Of a stretch of DNA of 64,000 bases, positions 25,666-34,909 are shown one piece after another. The notes under the pieces were generated by a model. It ran no database searches, was not told the DNA's origin, and saw only the letters and a program-made list of their open reading frames with translations. The position numbers and the translations under genes are program-made. Every line of letters begins with the position of its first letter. The stretch's first letter is position 1. This DNA is from Deltaproteobacteria bacterium (lineage in GTDB: Bacteria; Desulfobacterota; Syntrophia; Syntrophales; UBA2210), in assembly GCA_019313905.1 (NCBI GenBank), contig JAFDAI010000007.1, forward strand, positions 38,488-102,487. Reading direction: 5' to 3'.

Positions 25666-28139
25666 ACTATTCATCCATCGAAGAGCTTCTCCCCCTTGTT
25701 CAGAAACCGGGCAGATATATAGGTGGGGAGATAAATTCCATAAAGAAAGACTGGGAAAAATGTTGTCTGACCTTTGCCCTCGCCTTTCCCGATATCTACG
25801 AAATAGGTATGTCGCATCTCGGCCTGCAGATTCTCTATTCTATCCTGAATGATGAACCGGAGATAGCGGCTGAGAGGTTTTACGCTCCCTGGCCGGACAT
25901 GGAATCTTTGATGAGGAAAAACGGGATTCCCCTTGTTTCTCTCGAATCCTCCACTCCCCTTTCCGGATTCGATATCGTGGGCTTTTCACTGCAGTATGAG
26001 CTGTCCTACACCAATGTCCTGAACATGCTGGATCTGGGCGACGTGCCGATATATTCCAGAGACAGGGGAGAAGATGTGCCCATAATAATCGCGGGAGGCC
26101 CCTGTGTCTTCAATCCCTGGCCGGTGGCTCCCTTTTTCGACGCGCTTGTTGTGGGAGAGGGAGAAGAGGTGATACTGGAAATCTCCCGCGCGATGATCAG
26201 TGGCAGAAAAAGGGGATATAAACGCTCCGACCTGTTAAATCTTCTCGCGGAGATTGACGGTGTCTGGGTTCCTTCCCTGCACGGCATGGAGAAAAAGATA
26301 AAGAAAAGGGTTGTGACAGATCTGGAAAAATGGCGATTTCCATCCAAACCCATCGTGCCTCTTGTTAAGACAGTACACGACAGAATAACCATGGAAATAG
26401 CGAGGGGATGTACCCGCGGATGCCGCTTCTGCCAACCGGGAATGGTCTGGAGACCGGTCAGGGAAAGATCTATCGATGCGCTGGAAAAGATGGCGGAAGA
26501 GATGCTTTCTTCAACGGGGCATAGCGAGATCTCTCTTTTATCCCTCAGTTCCGGCGATTATTCCCATATTGAATATCTCCTTACATCTCTCATGAATCAG
26601 TATTACGAAAAGAGAGTGGCCATTGCCCTCCCCTCCATGAGGGTGGAAACCCTTACCGAGAAATTGATCGAACAGATAAAAAGAGTGCGCAAAACAAGCT
26701 TCACGCTCGCGCCGGAGGCTGGAACGCAGAGACTGCGGGATGTGATAAACAAGGGAAATACCGAAGAAGCTCTTCTCGCCACCGCTCGAAAGGTATTTGA
26801 TGCCGGGTGGAAATCCATCAAGCTCTATTTCATGATCGGATTGCCATCAGAAACACAGGAAGACCTCGAAGGGATTGTCGATCTCGCCTATAAAGTGCTC
26901 AGAAAAGGGGGAAACAGACGGCAGGTCACCGTCAGTATTTCCACCTTTATACCGAAACCCTTCACTCCCTTCCAGTGGCAAAGACAGATAAGCATTGACG
27001 AAATCCGGGAAAAACAGGATTTCTTCAAGAAAAACATCCGGCACAAAAACCTGAAGCTCAAATGGCATGACAGGGAAATGAGCTTTCTGGAAGGCCTGAT
27101 GGCAAGGGGAGACAAGAAGATAAGCGATCTCGTGGCGAAGGCCTTTTATTCAGGATGCCGTTTCGATGGCTGGAGTGACCGGTTTCAGTTCGATATATGG
27201 AAACGGGCAATAGATGATCTGGGGATAAAGGTAAATGATTATCTCGGAGAAAGGGATATGGAAAACGCACTCCCCTGGGACAATATCGATTGCGGCATAA
27301 CAAAAGAATTCCTCACGGAAGAGTATGAAAAATCCCTGAACACGGAACTTACAGAAGATTGTCGATCTGCCGGGTGTTATCAATGCGGGGTATGTTCGGG
27401 GGATATCAAGATTATCGAAGCCGGAGAACCACACCCCATATCCTCTCGGAAACATGTCCCCTTTCCCCCTGAAGAGAAAATTACGCGGCTCAGGATAAGG
27501 TTTGCCAAGCAGGGAAAAGCCGGCATGCTGTCGCATCTAGAACTGTCTTCCTCTATCGTGCGGGCAATAAATATAAGCGAATTCGTCTTCGCGTTTTCAG
27601 AGGGATTCCATCCCCATCCAAAGATATCATTCCCCTACGCCCTTCCGGTCGGAATAGAAAGCCTGTGCGAATACGCTGACATCCAGCTTCGGAAATACAG
27701 CGGCCCTCCGGAAGATTTCACGGCCAGAGTGAACTCCTGTCTGCCTTCGGGAATAGAGATCCTGAGCGCCGAAATGATTCTTCCCCATACCATATCGCTG
27801 TCCAACCTGATTGAAGGGTTTGACTATAAAATCCACCTGCCGCATGCACCCATTTCGTCTGCCGGCGCGACTCCGGATGAAAGGATAAAGGCATTCCTGA
27901 AATCGGAGACATTTATAATATCCAAATACAGGAAGGGGGCCGTCGTCGCGAAGGATATACGCCCGCTGGTAACGGACATTGCCCTGGACACAAAGGAGGC
28001 TATAATCTCCATGTCCGTGCGTTTTAACCCGGGCGGAGGAGTCAAGCCGTTGGAGATACTGACACAGGTTGCCGGATTTGACGACGCGTACGCGAAAAGG
28101 GCAAGAGTCATAAAGACTGGGATCCGTTGTAAAGAGTAA
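25662..28139 (+). CDS. Radical SAM protein fused to DUF2344 (TIGR03960/TIGR03936 type)
   Basis: Large 825-residue fusion. The N-terminal B12-like and radical SAM part (about 1-590) has LAFPDIYEIGMSHLGLQILY and the [4Fe-4S] motif C-x3-C-x2-C in MEIARGCTRGCRFCQPGM, near residue 250. SFTLAPEAGTQRLRDVINKG follows. A short cysteine cluster occurs near 565-580 (C-x3-GCYQCGVC). The C-terminal DUF2344 domain (about 605-825) includes RIRFAKQGKAGMLSHLE and FSEGFHPHPKISFPYALPVG. Such proteins are regularly encoded beside rng and ribosomal genes, so an RNA or ribosome modification role is inferred but unproven. rng follows after 26 bases. Confidence 0.92.
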   Translation: MNYSSIEELLPLVQKPGRYIGGEINSIKKDWEKCCLTFALAFPDIYEIGMSHLGLQILYSILNDEPEIAAERFYAPWPDMESLMRKNGIPLVSLESSTPLSGFDIVGFSLQYELSYTNVLNMLDLGDVPIYSRDRGEDVPIIIAGGPCVFNPWPVAPFFDALVVGEGEEVILEISRAMISGRKRGYKRSDLLNLLAEIDGVWVPSLHGMEKKIKKRVVTDLEKWRFPSKPIVPLVKTVHDRITMEIARGCTRGCRFCQPGMVWRPVRERSIDALEKMAEEMLSSTGHSEISLLSLSSGDYSHIEYLLTSLMNQYYEKRVAIALPSMRVETLTEKLIEQIKRVRKTSFTLAPEAGTQRLRDVINKGNTEEALLATARKVFDAGWKSIKLYFMIGLPSETQEDLEGIVDLAYKVLRKGGNRRQVTVSISTFIPKPFTPFQWQRQISIDEIREKQDFFKKNIRHKNLKLKWHDREMSFLEGLMARGDKKISDLVAKAFYSGCRFDGWSDRFQFDIWKRAIDDLGIKVNDYLGERDMENALPWDNIDCGITKEFLTEEYEKSLNTELTEDCRSAGCYQCGVCSGDIKIIEAGEPHPISSRKHVPFPPEEKITRLRIRFAKQGKAGMLSHLELSSSIVRAINISEFVFAFSEGFHPHPKISFPYALPVGIESLCEYADIQLRKYSGPPEDFTARVNSCLPSGIEILSAEMILPHTISLSNLIEGFDYKIHLPHAPISSAGATPDERIKAFLKSETFIISKYRKGAVVAKDIRPLVTDIALDTKEAIISMSVRFNPGGGVKPLEILTQVAGFDDAYAKRARVIKTGIRCKE

Positions 28140-28165
28140 CCCGGAACTCGAAGGAAGAGAATATA

Positions 28166-29677
28166 ATGCCAAAAGAAATTATTTTTAACTGCACGGAATA
28201 CGAAACAAGGATCGCCATACTGGAAGACCGTGTACTCTCTAATTTCTATGTGGAAAGGGTCGATGAAAGATCCATAGCGGGAAATATATATAAGGGTAAG
28301 GTGGTTCGCGTACTTCCTGGCATACAGGCCGCGTTTGTGGACATAGGCCTTGAACGGAGCGCGTTTCTGTATGTGGCTGATATCTACAATGAAACATCCG
28401 GGATCGACTTCTTTACAAATGGAGATGACGATCCCATAGAATATGAAGAGGGGGAACATCCGGAACAATACACCCATCCCATAGAAGACATATTGAGAGA
28501 AGGACAGGAGGTCCTTGTTCAGGTATCCAAAGAGCCACTGGGAACCAAGGGCGCAAGAGTCACCACACATATATCGCTCGCGGGGAGAAACATTGTCTCT
28601 ATGCCGACATCATACCATACAGGCATATCAAGAAAGATCACCAACGAACAGGAAAGGGACCGGCTGAGTAAGATCATAGAAAAACTACGCCCTGAAAAAC
28701 ACGGGTTCATCGCGCGAACCGTAAGCGAAGGAAAGGGAGAAGATGAACTGAAGGGTGATTTTGACTATCTTGCCAAACTGTGGAACACCATCAGGGAAAA
28801 GGGACAACACACAGGCGCCCCGGGACTTGTGCATAGAGAACTGAGCATGACACTGCGCGCAATCCGCGATTTTTATACGGGAGATGTGGAGAGGATTGTT
28901 GTAGATTCAGAAGAAGAATACCGGAAAACAATTGATTTCATGGATAATTTTATGCCTTACACGAAACACTCGATCGATCTCTACAAGAACAATATCCCCA
29001 TCTTCGATCATTTTGGTATTGAACTGGACATCGGCAAGATGCTTAACAAGAAGGTCTGGCTGAAATCGGGAGGATACATAGTTATAGAAGAGACTGAGGC
29101 GCTGTGCGCGATAGATGTGAACACCGGTAAATACGTCGGTAAGAGAAACATGGAGGAGACTATCCTCAAAACAAACATGGAAGCCGTAAAGGCGATAGCC
29201 TATCAACTCCGCATAAGGAACATCGGCGGAATCATTATCATTGATTTCATAGATATGGAGATTGAGGCAAACCGTGAAAGGATATTTGATGCCCTCAAAG
29301 CGGAGATGGAAAAGGACAGGAACAGGACCAGTGTGCAGAAAATATCGGAGATCGGCCTGATTGAAATGACCCGCCAGAGGAGAAGAAAGAGCCTCAGAGA
29401 CACAATGTGCGAGACATGCCCATATTGTGGAGGCAGGGGAACTGTTAAATCCAGTACAAGTGTATGCTATAAGATATTCAGAGAACTGGAAAGAGAAGCT
29501 GTCTATGATATCGCGGGAACACTCTGCGTACTTGTCCATCCGGAGGTGGCGAAACTCCTTCTGGAAAACGAGAACAACACTCTGAAAAACCTGGAGAAAA
29601 GACTGGGCAGAAAGATCTTGGTAGAAACAGACAACGGCTTCCACCGGGAGAATTTCGAGATAATACCGGTGCAATAA
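28166..29677 (+). CDS. rng: Ribonuclease G (RNase E/G family)
   Basis: Endoribonuclease for 16S rRNA 5' maturation and mRNA decay, 503 residues, RNase G length without the long RNase E tail. The N-terminal S1 domain has GNIYKGKVVRVLPGIQAAFVDIG with a family insertion near 90-110. The catalytic DNase-I-like part carries CAIDVNTGKYVGKRN and GGIIIIDFIDME, giving the two metal-binding Asp residues. The zinc-link is CETCPYCGGRG, which includes the CPxC-type cysteines. AAGGAAGAG precedes the ATG. It lies downstream of mdh and the radical SAM gene and upstream of rplU-rpmA-obgE. Confidence 0.96.
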   Translation: MPKEIIFNCTEYETRIAILEDRVLSNFYVERVDERSIAGNIYKGKVVRVLPGIQAAFVDIGLERSAFLYVADIYNETSGIDFFTNGDDDPIEYEEGEHPEQYTHPIEDILREGQEVLVQVSKEPLGTKGARVTTHISLAGRNIVSMPTSYHTGISRKITNEQERDRLSKIIEKLRPEKHGFIARTVSEGKGEDELKGDFDYLAKLWNTIREKGQHTGAPGLVHRELSMTLRAIRDFYTGDVERIVVDSEEEYRKTIDFMDNFMPYTKHSIDLYKNNIPIFDHFGIELDIGKMLNKKVWLKSGGYIVIEETEALCAIDVNTGKYVGKRNMEETILKTNMEAVKAIAYQLRIRNIGGIIIIDFIDMEIEANRERIFDALKAEMEKDRNRTSVQKISEIGLIEMTRQRRRKSLRDTMCETCPYCGGRGTVKSSTSVCYKIFRELEREAVYDIAGTLCVLVHPEVAKLLLENENNTLKNLEKRLGRKILVETDNGFHRENFEIIPVQ

Positions 29678-29785
29678 GACGGATCATTCCCCTTTCCAAA
29701 GAGGATTAGTGCCTAATATTATTAACCTGTTTCGCCCACTGGTTTTCGCATGCTTCCCCCTGATCGACTGCTGTAAAACTCAATT

Positions 29786-30484
29786 TCAGTCGCCGGAGGG
29801 AAGTTTGAAACCTTTCAACTTATCACCAAGTCCTTTCGGCAAAGAAACTCCGCCGCCGCTTCCTTCATCAGACCCGGCAAAAGTCTCCATCATATTTCCA
29901 ACCTTCTTATAGCCTCCGGGAATCTCAAAAAGTTTCTTGGGCTGGCGTCCTTTTTTGATATTTCTCAACTCGGTAACATACCCGTCCTCTGTCCTGGTGC
30001 GAACAGGCATATCCAGTTTCTTGGAAATCCAGACAACGGAACGGCTCTTCGTTTTAAATCCCATGACTTCAACAACCATTTCAACAAGCTTCTTGCGGCA
30101 TTTGAATCCATTAACCGTTTCCGTTCCCAGGTCTTTTTCAGTTTCTGATTTGATCGCTCCCTTGGCCATACCTTCCCATTCTTCCTCATTTAGAGGACTC
30201 TCAAAATATTTCTTATCGCCAGGATTCAACATCCAATAAAGATTGAGGTCTCTGCGCATAATCATTATCATATTATTTTTGCCCTGCGGGGAGCGCATCT
30301 CCGTCCGTATCTTCTCAGAAGTTACATATATCTTCCCCTTATTCTCAATCTTACCGTTGGGTGCAAAAGTCACCTGATCGGCTGAGAAATTTTTTATCTT
30401 ACCGGCATAGGCAGACCCTGCCGACACGAGCATTACAGACATAGCAATAAGGCACAATACCCACCATCTCTTTCCAATAAACAT
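29786..30484 (-). CDS. Exported DUF4412-like protein
   Basis: Periplasmic or outer-membrane-associated protein of 232 residues. A cleavable signal peptide (about 1-27, ending GSAYAGK) precedes a beta-rich domain: KNFSADQVTFAPNG, KIYVTSEKIRTEM, MIMIMRRDLNLYWMLNPGDKKY and NGFKCRKKLVE. This pattern resembles DUF4412 or the LolA/LolB-like outer-membrane sorting fold. Function is unknown. GAGGAGGATTAAAC gives a strong ribosome-binding site. It is transcribed toward rng (convergent) and diverges from rplU. Confidence 0.78.
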   Translation of the reverse strand: MFIGKRWWVLCLIAMSVMLVSAGSAYAGKIKNFSADQVTFAPNGKIENKGKIYVTSEKIRTEMRSPQGKNNMIMIMRRDLNLYWMLNPGDKKYFESPLNEEEWEGMAKGAIKSETEKDLGTETVNGFKCRKKLVEMVVEVMGFKTKSRSVVWISKKLDMPVRTRTEDGYVTELRNIKKGRQPKKLFEIPGGYKKVGNMMETFAGSDEGSGGGVSLPKGLGDKLKGFKLPSGD

Positions 30485-30747
30485 GTTTAATCCTCCTCTG
30501 TTTCTGTGTGTAATTTAAAATCTGTTCGTCAGCCACGGGATTGTTTTTGATTCTTTTGCCATTTTTGCAAGAACTTTACACTTAAGGGGGCCAATCAGAA
30601 CAGACTGCTTTTTTGCGTATAGCACAAAAGGGTAAACATATCTTCATATATTTGTTGATCTTCCGCCCGTATTAGTATATCTGTTCCCCTGTATTCGGCA
30701 TAAGAATATTAATTGTTTCCGTAAACCCAGAATCTGACATTTATATA
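30485..30747. other. Intergenic region between divergent genes
   Basis: The gap between the DUF4412-like gene and rplU is 327 bases. The rplU-proximal part holds a consensus promoter (listed separately). The rest is A/T-rich and contains no open frame with a ribosome-binding site, no recognisable RNA and no repeat. The promoter of the minus-strand gene must lie here but is not clear. Confidence 0.4.
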
Positions 30748-30775
30748 TTGACAAACGGCACAATATTCTTATAAT
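30748..30775 (+). promoter_or_regulatory. Sigma-70-type promoter of rplU-rpmA
   Basis: Exact consensus TTGACA (30748-30753) and TATAAT (30770-30775) separated by 16 bases, 36 bases before the rplU ATG. A highly expressed ribosomal-protein operon fits. Confidence 0.85.
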
Positions 30776-30811
30776 AAGCGATTCTAATTTAACTCGATAA
30801 GGATTTAAACT

Positions 30812-31123
30812 ATGTACGCAGTTATAAAGACCGGAGGAAAACAATACAAGGTTTCAGAGGGAGAGGTCCTGAACTTTGAAAAGGTTGAAGGCGACAAGGG
30901 TGATACCGTCTCTTTCGACGAGGTGCTACTGGTTTCTAAGGATGAAGATGTCAAGGTAGGAACACCATTCGTTGAAGGAGCAAAGGTCGTCGGCGAGATT
31001 ATCTCACAGATCAGGGGTCCCAAGATCACTGTATTCAAGATGAAGAGAAGAAAGGGATACAGCAAAAAGACAGGACACCGTCAGGATCTGACCAGTCTTA
31101 AAATCAAAGAAATCGTTGTTTAA
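30812..31123 (+). CDS. rplU: 50S ribosomal protein L21
   Basis: 23S rRNA-binding ribosomal protein, 103 residues, standard length. [20 protein letters not shown] at the N-terminus and [21 protein letters not shown] at the C-terminus are diagnostic. AAGGATTTAAACT precedes the ATG. It is the first gene after a consensus promoter and is followed 14 bases later by rpmA, the near-universal pair. Confidence 0.98.
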   Translation: MYAVIKTGGKQYKVSEGEVLNFEKVEGDKGDTVSFDEVLLVSKDEDVKVGTPFVEGAKVVGEIISQIRGPKITVFKMKRRKGYSKKTGHRQDLTSLKIKEIVV

Positions 31124-31137
31124 TGGAGGAAAGTTGA

Positions 31138-31392
31138 ATGGCTCATAAAAAAGGCCAGGGAAGTACGCGCAACGGAAGAGACAGCCAGGCACAGAGGCGC
31201 GGAGTGAAGGTATATGGCGGGCAGCTCGTATCTGCCGGCGCTATCATAATACGTCAACTTGGAACAAAGATACACCCAGGGAACAATGTCGGAATGGGCA
31301 AGGATTACACCCTCTTTTCCAAGATTGACGGGACGGTAAAGTTCGAAAGGAAGGACAGAGACAGAAAGAAGGTAAGCGTATACGCCTCCTGA
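31138..31392 (+). CDS. rpmA: 50S ribosomal protein L27
   Basis: Ribosomal protein near the peptidyl-transferase centre, 84 residues. The mature N-terminus [19 protein letters not shown] follows the initiator Met directly, so there is no Firmicutes-type cleaved extension. [20 protein letters not shown] is conserved. GGAGGAAAGTTG precedes the ATG. A strong terminator lies 42 bases after the stop, so rplU-rpmA may be a discrete transcript with obgE starting beyond it. Confidence 0.98.
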   Translation: MAHKKGQGSTRNGRDSQAQRRGVKVYGGQLVSAGAIIIRQLGTKIHPGNNVGMGKDYTLFSKIDGTVKFERKDRDRKKVSVYAS

Positions 31393-31434
31393 AATTCTCT
31401 CTTCTTGTTCCTTACTGACGTAATAATTTTAAAG

Positions 31435-31468
31435 AAGGTGTTAGCGCCCGCAGGCTAACACCTTTTTT
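31435..31468 (+). terminator. Rho-independent terminator after rpmA
   Basis: Stem AAGGTGTTAGC (31435-31445) and GCTAACACCTT (31454-31464) around an 8-base loop, followed by a T run. Perfect 11-base pairing. Confidence 0.93.
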
Positions 31469-31526
31469 AGTTTTCATCCGGGAATGATCCTTTTTCATTT
31501 CCGGACGGTCACTGGTTGGGTTTTTT

Positions 31527-32549
31527 ATGAAGTTTGTTGACGAAGCAAAGATATATATAAAATCCGGTGACGGCGGACAGGGTTGCGTAAGCTTCAGGAG
31601 GGAAAAGTTTGTTCCCCGCGGAGGTCCCAATGGAGGAGACGGCGGCAAGGGGGGGGATATCATCACCATCGCGTCCCGCAGCCATAGAACTCTGCTGGAC
31701 ATGAAGTTCAACCAGCATCACGTGGCAAAGCGGGGAGGACATGGAGAGGGAAGCAACAAAACAGGCAGGAACAGCAGTGATGTTGAAATAATAGTTCCCG
31801 TGGGTACAGTCATCAGGGACATGGAAACGGGAGAACTGCTGGCGGATATGACCGAAGACGGTCAGAGGGTAATTATAGCAAGAGGCGGCATAGGGGGAAG
31901 GGGAAACGCCAGATTCAAGACCTCCACGAACAGGGCTCCCCGCTACGCGCAGGAGGGTCTTCCGGGAGAAGAAAAGACTGTCAGCCTTGAACTAAAGCTT
32001 ATCGCCGATGTGGGAACTGTAGGCTTTCCGAATGTGGGCAAGTCAACACTTATATCAAGCGTGTCCGCGGCAAGACCCAAGATAGCGGACTATCCCTTTA
32101 CCACGCTGAAACCCAATCTGGGAGTGGTAAGTATCGGGCATTACAGGACCTTTGTCATCGCGGATATACCGGGTCTTATTGAAGGCGCCCATCTGGGCGC
32201 GGGGCTGGGCACGAAATTCCTGCGCCATATAGAAAGAACATCCATACTGCTTCATATCATGGACATATCGAAGGATCCCTTCACCGGCGCATGGGATGAT
32301 TTTGAAACCATAAACAACGAACTGGAATCATTCAGCAGCGATGTGCGGGCAAAACCTCAGATAGTGGTTATAAACAAGATCGACCTCACAGCAACAAGAG
32401 AGAGACTGAAAGAACAGGTGGACATCTTCGGGGAAAAGGGCATCCGCGTCTTCCCCATCTCAGCCGCCACGGGGGAAGGAATAAAAGAATTGATAAAAGA
32501 GATAGTAAAAAAGCTAGATGACTATTCAGGTTCACAGGAACAGAGTTAA
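31527..32549 (+). CDS. obgE: GTPase ObgE/CgtA
   Basis: Essential GTPase for 50S assembly and stress control, 340 residues. The glycine-rich Obg fold (about 1-158) starts [20 protein letters not shown], and [16 protein letters not shown] is typical. The G domain has G1 [10 protein letters not shown]3 [10 protein letters not shown]4 NKID and G5-like SAATGEG. The C-terminal OCT domain is missing, which is common in this group. proB follows on the same strand, in the conserved rplU-rpmA-obgE-proB order. Confidence 0.97.
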   Translation: MKFVDEAKIYIKSGDGGQGCVSFRREKFVPRGGPNGGDGGKGGDIITIASRSHRTLLDMKFNQHHVAKRGGHGEGSNKTGRNSSDVEIIVPVGTVIRDMETGELLADMTEDGQRVIIARGGIGGRGNARFKTSTNRAPRYAQEGLPGEEKTVSLELKLIADVGTVGFPNVGKSTLISSVSAARPKIADYPFTTLKPNLGVVSIGHYRTFVIADIPGLIEGAHLGAGLGTKFLRHIERTSILLHIMDISKDPFTGAWDDFETINNELESFSSDVRAKPQIVVINKIDLTATRERLKEQVDIFGEKGIRVFPISAATGEGIKELIKEIVKKLDDYSGSQEQS

Positions 32550-32631
32550 CACAGTCGTAAAAAGGGAATGTTTTCTGACTTTTTATGGATTTATCAAAGT
32601 TAAAGAGCAGAGAGGGAGCACAGGAGACAGG

Positions 32632-33762
32632 ATGTCGAAAGAAAGAATCAGCATGCTAAAAGACGCGAAGAGGATACTCGTCAAGATAGGAAGCGGCGTA
32701 CTGACAGGACACGACGGCCTTGATCTTGATATAATCGGACATCTCGTTGATGAAATATCCGAGTATTCCAAAAAGGGATTCCACTTCGTCATTGTTTCCT
32801 CAGGGGCCATTGCATCCGGCATGAACAGGATGGGCTTCACGGAAAGCCTCAAAAGTCTGCCCCAGAAACAGGCGGCCGCGGCCGTGGGACAGGGAAGGCT
32901 GATGAGGGTATACTCCAATGCCTTCGGAAGACACGGACTGGTGACCGCTCAGATATTGCTTACCATGAGCGATCTCACCGACAGGCAGAGATTTCTCAAT
33001 ACACACAATACCCTTTTAACTCTTATGGAATGGGGAGTTATACCCATTATAAACGAAAATGACACGGTATCTGTGGACGAAATAAAGTTCGGGGACAACG
33101 ACAATCTCGCCGCCATAATGGCGAATATCATGGAAGCCAACCTCCTGATAAATCTCACCAACACTGAAGGTCTGTACGACAGGGATCCAAGGAAAACTGA
33201 AAAACCGACGCTGATACCGCTGGTCACGGAAATAACCGCTGAAATAGAGAAATCCGCTTCATCCGAGGCGGGCACCGTGGGTATGGGCGGAATGAAAAGC
33301 AAGGTAATCGCCGCTGGGAAGGTGACCGCTTCCGGCATCCCCTATATTATAGCCCATGGCAAGAAGACCGGCATATTAGGCGACATACTCTCGGGCAGGG
33401 AGACAGGCACCCTGTTCCTGCCCATGACGCAGCACCTGAAAAGCAAAAAGTACTGGATAGCCTTTACCCTGCGTTCCAGGGGAAAGATCTGCATCGACAG
33501 AGGAGCGGAAGACGCCATCATAAATCAGGGCAGGAGTCTTCTCCCTTCGGGTATCGTCAGTGTCGAGGGTGATTTCCGCGTGGGTGATCCCGTGACATGT
33601 GTAGATGTGAACGGCGTTTCAATCGCCAAGGGACTTGTCAATTACAGTTCTTCGGACATAAACATGATAAAGGGCCTCAAAACTTCCAGGATTGAGCAGG
33701 TGCTGGGGGATAAGCCGTACGATGAAATCATCCATCGTGATAATATGGCGGTATCAAAATAA
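32632..33762 (+). CDS. proB: Glutamate 5-kinase
   Basis: First enzyme of proline synthesis, phosphorylating glutamate with ATP; 376 residues. The amino acid kinase domain has LVKIGSGVLTG, VSSGAIASGM, NENDTVSVDEIKFGDNDNLAA and TEGLYDRDP. The C-terminal PUA domain (about 285-365) includes GRSLLPSGIVSVEGDFRVGDPV. The frame is open from 32518 inside obgE, but CACAGGAGACAGG directly before the ATG at 32632 and the family N-terminus favour this start. proA is not adjacent. The stop codon begins an inverted repeat shared with the convergent ogt. Confidence 0.97.
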   Translation: MSKERISMLKDAKRILVKIGSGVLTGHDGLDLDIIGHLVDEISEYSKKGFHFVIVSSGAIASGMNRMGFTESLKSLPQKQAAAAVGQGRLMRVYSNAFGRHGLVTAQILLTMSDLTDRQRFLNTHNTLLTLMEWGVIPIINENDTVSVDEIKFGDNDNLAAIMANIMEANLLINLTNTEGLYDRDPRKTEKPTLIPLVTEITAEIEKSASSEAGTVGMGGMKSKVIAAGKVTASGIPYIIAHGKKTGILGDILSGRETGTLFLPMTQHLKSKKYWIAFTLRSRGKICIDRGAEDAIINQGRSLLPSGIVSVEGDFRVGDPVTCVDVNGVSIAKGLVNYSSSDINMIKGLKTSRIEQVLGDKPYDEIIHRDNMAVSK

Positions 33763-33799
33763 GGGGTCAGAAGACAGAATCCTTAATCCTCACCCCTTA
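33760..33799. terminator. Inverted repeat between convergent proB and ogt
   Basis: TAAGGGGT (33760-33767) pairs with ACCCCTTA (33792-33799) across a 24-base loop. The repeat begins with the proB stop (TAA) and its right arm includes part of the ogt stop (complement of 33790-33792). There is no T run, so a terminator role is uncertain. Confidence 0.4.
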
Positions 33800-34386
33800 A
33801 TCCTTTGAGAAGCTATTTTTCCCTTGTTATCTGTTTCAACACCTTCCAAATGCAGAAGGGCCTTTTTGACCTCAGTTCCGCCCCCGAATTGTCCGACAGA
33901 TCCATCGGATTTCACCACCCTGTGACACGGAATAATAACAGGAAAAGGATTTTCGGCAAGCGCCGAACCGACCGCTCTCGCGGCCCCCGGCGCGGAGATC
34001 ATCTTCGCCAACCTGCCATAAGAGGACACGCTGCCCCTGGGTATTCGCATTGTTTCAAGCAATACCCTTCTCTGAAAATCACGGCACCGGTTTATCCCAA
34101 CAAATTTCATTGAAAAATTGACGCAAGCCCCGTCAAGAAAAACACTTATAGAGCCGCACGTCTTCTCCAAATTTTTATGCAGGCCTTCTTTGGCATCCGG
34201 AAAATCCTTCCTGATCATGTCGGTGGTTGACATATCGTTCTGTGGAAGCACTACGCGAATAATCAGAGGTGAATCTTTTTCGCGCACCCACACAATTCCC
34301 ACATCACCGAAAGCCGACCTTGTCAGCCGGTAGTAAGCAGCCTCTCCATAAAACAAATTCTGGTCCTTATATCCTCCGCATTCCAT
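33790..34386 (-). CDS. ogt: Methylated-DNA-protein-cysteine methyltransferase
   Basis: Suicide DNA-repair protein that removes O6-alkyl groups from guanine, about 198 residues. The active site PCHRVV lies in NPFPVIIPCHRVVKSDG. The DNA-binding helix region is FQRRVLLETMRIPRGSVSSYGRLAKMI with the Arg finger in GAARAVGSAL. An N-terminal ribonuclease-H-like domain precedes it. The frame is open to 34437, but the ATG at 34386 gives the more usual N-terminus. It overlaps the end of the gamma carbonic anhydrase gene by 20 bases and is read from the same strand. Confidence 0.92.
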   Translation of the reverse strand: MECGGYKDQNLFYGEAAYYRLTRSAFGDVGIVWVREKDSPLIIRVVLPQNDMSTTDMIRKDFPDAKEGLHKNLEKTCGSISVFLDGACVNFSMKFVGINRCRDFQRRVLLETMRIPRGSVSSYGRLAKMISAPGAARAVGSALAENPFPVIIPCHRVVKSDGSVGQFGGGTEVKKALLHLEGVETDNKGKIASQRIKG

Positions 34387-34894
34387 GTTTATACCTGTCG
34401 GCAAGTTCAATATAGGATTGTACACCCTCCCTGGCATATGAAGCCTGGTCGGAAGTTACATCCCTGATGATCTTTGCGGGATTGCCGGCGGCAAGCTTAC
34501 CGGAAGGAATATGCATGCGAGCAGGCACCAACGAGCCCGCCCCCACAAAAGCCCTCTCTTCGCATACAACCTCATGCAAAAGAATAGCGCCCATACCTAT
34601 GACACACCCCGGTTCGATATGAACATCGTGTAGAATCACGCCATGCCCCACTATTACATCTTTCTCAATGATAGCCTCCGAACCAGCCTCTACATGGATT
34701 ACCACATTATCCTGAATGTTTGTACCTTCCCGTATAATCACCAGTCCTATATCCGCCCTTATCACCACTCCCGGTCCTATGAAACATCGCTTTTCTATGG
34801 TGACATCTCCTATCAGAACGGCTTCGGGATGAACAAACGCATCCTGTGAGACATTAGGAATCATATTTTCAAACGCATAGATCGGCACAGACAC
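34367..34894 (-). CDS. Gamma-carbonic anhydrase family protein (YrdA/PaaY-like)
   Basis: Left-handed beta-helix hexapeptide-repeat protein of about 175 residues, trimeric in the family. Repeats run from about residue 14 to 135 (HPEAVLIGDVTIEKRCFIGPG, VVIRADIGLVIIREGTNIQD). Candidate zinc ligands are His residues in VVIHVEAG, VGHGVILHD and the following strand. Members are carbonic anhydrase-like or thioesterase-like; activity is not predictable. The first GTG (34894) sits inside GGAGGAGGTG, so a second GTG at 34888 is the better start. It precedes ogt and follows the polyprenyl synthase gene on the same strand. Confidence 0.9.
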   Translation of the reverse strand: MSVPIYAFENMIPNVSQDAFVHPEAVLIGDVTIEKRCFIGPGVVIRADIGLVIIREGTNIQDNVVIHVEAGSEAIIEKDVIVGHGVILHDVHIEPGCVIGMGAILLHEVVCEERAFVGAGSLVPARMHIPSGKLAAGNPAKIIRDVTSDQASYAREGVQSYIELADRYKHGMRRI

Positions 34895-34909
34895 CTCCTC
34901 CAGACCCCA

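Noticed and set aside
32518..32631. Longer N-terminus for proB
   Set aside because: The extension lies inside obgE and lacks a ribosome-binding site. The ATG at 32632 has one and matches the kinase N-terminus.
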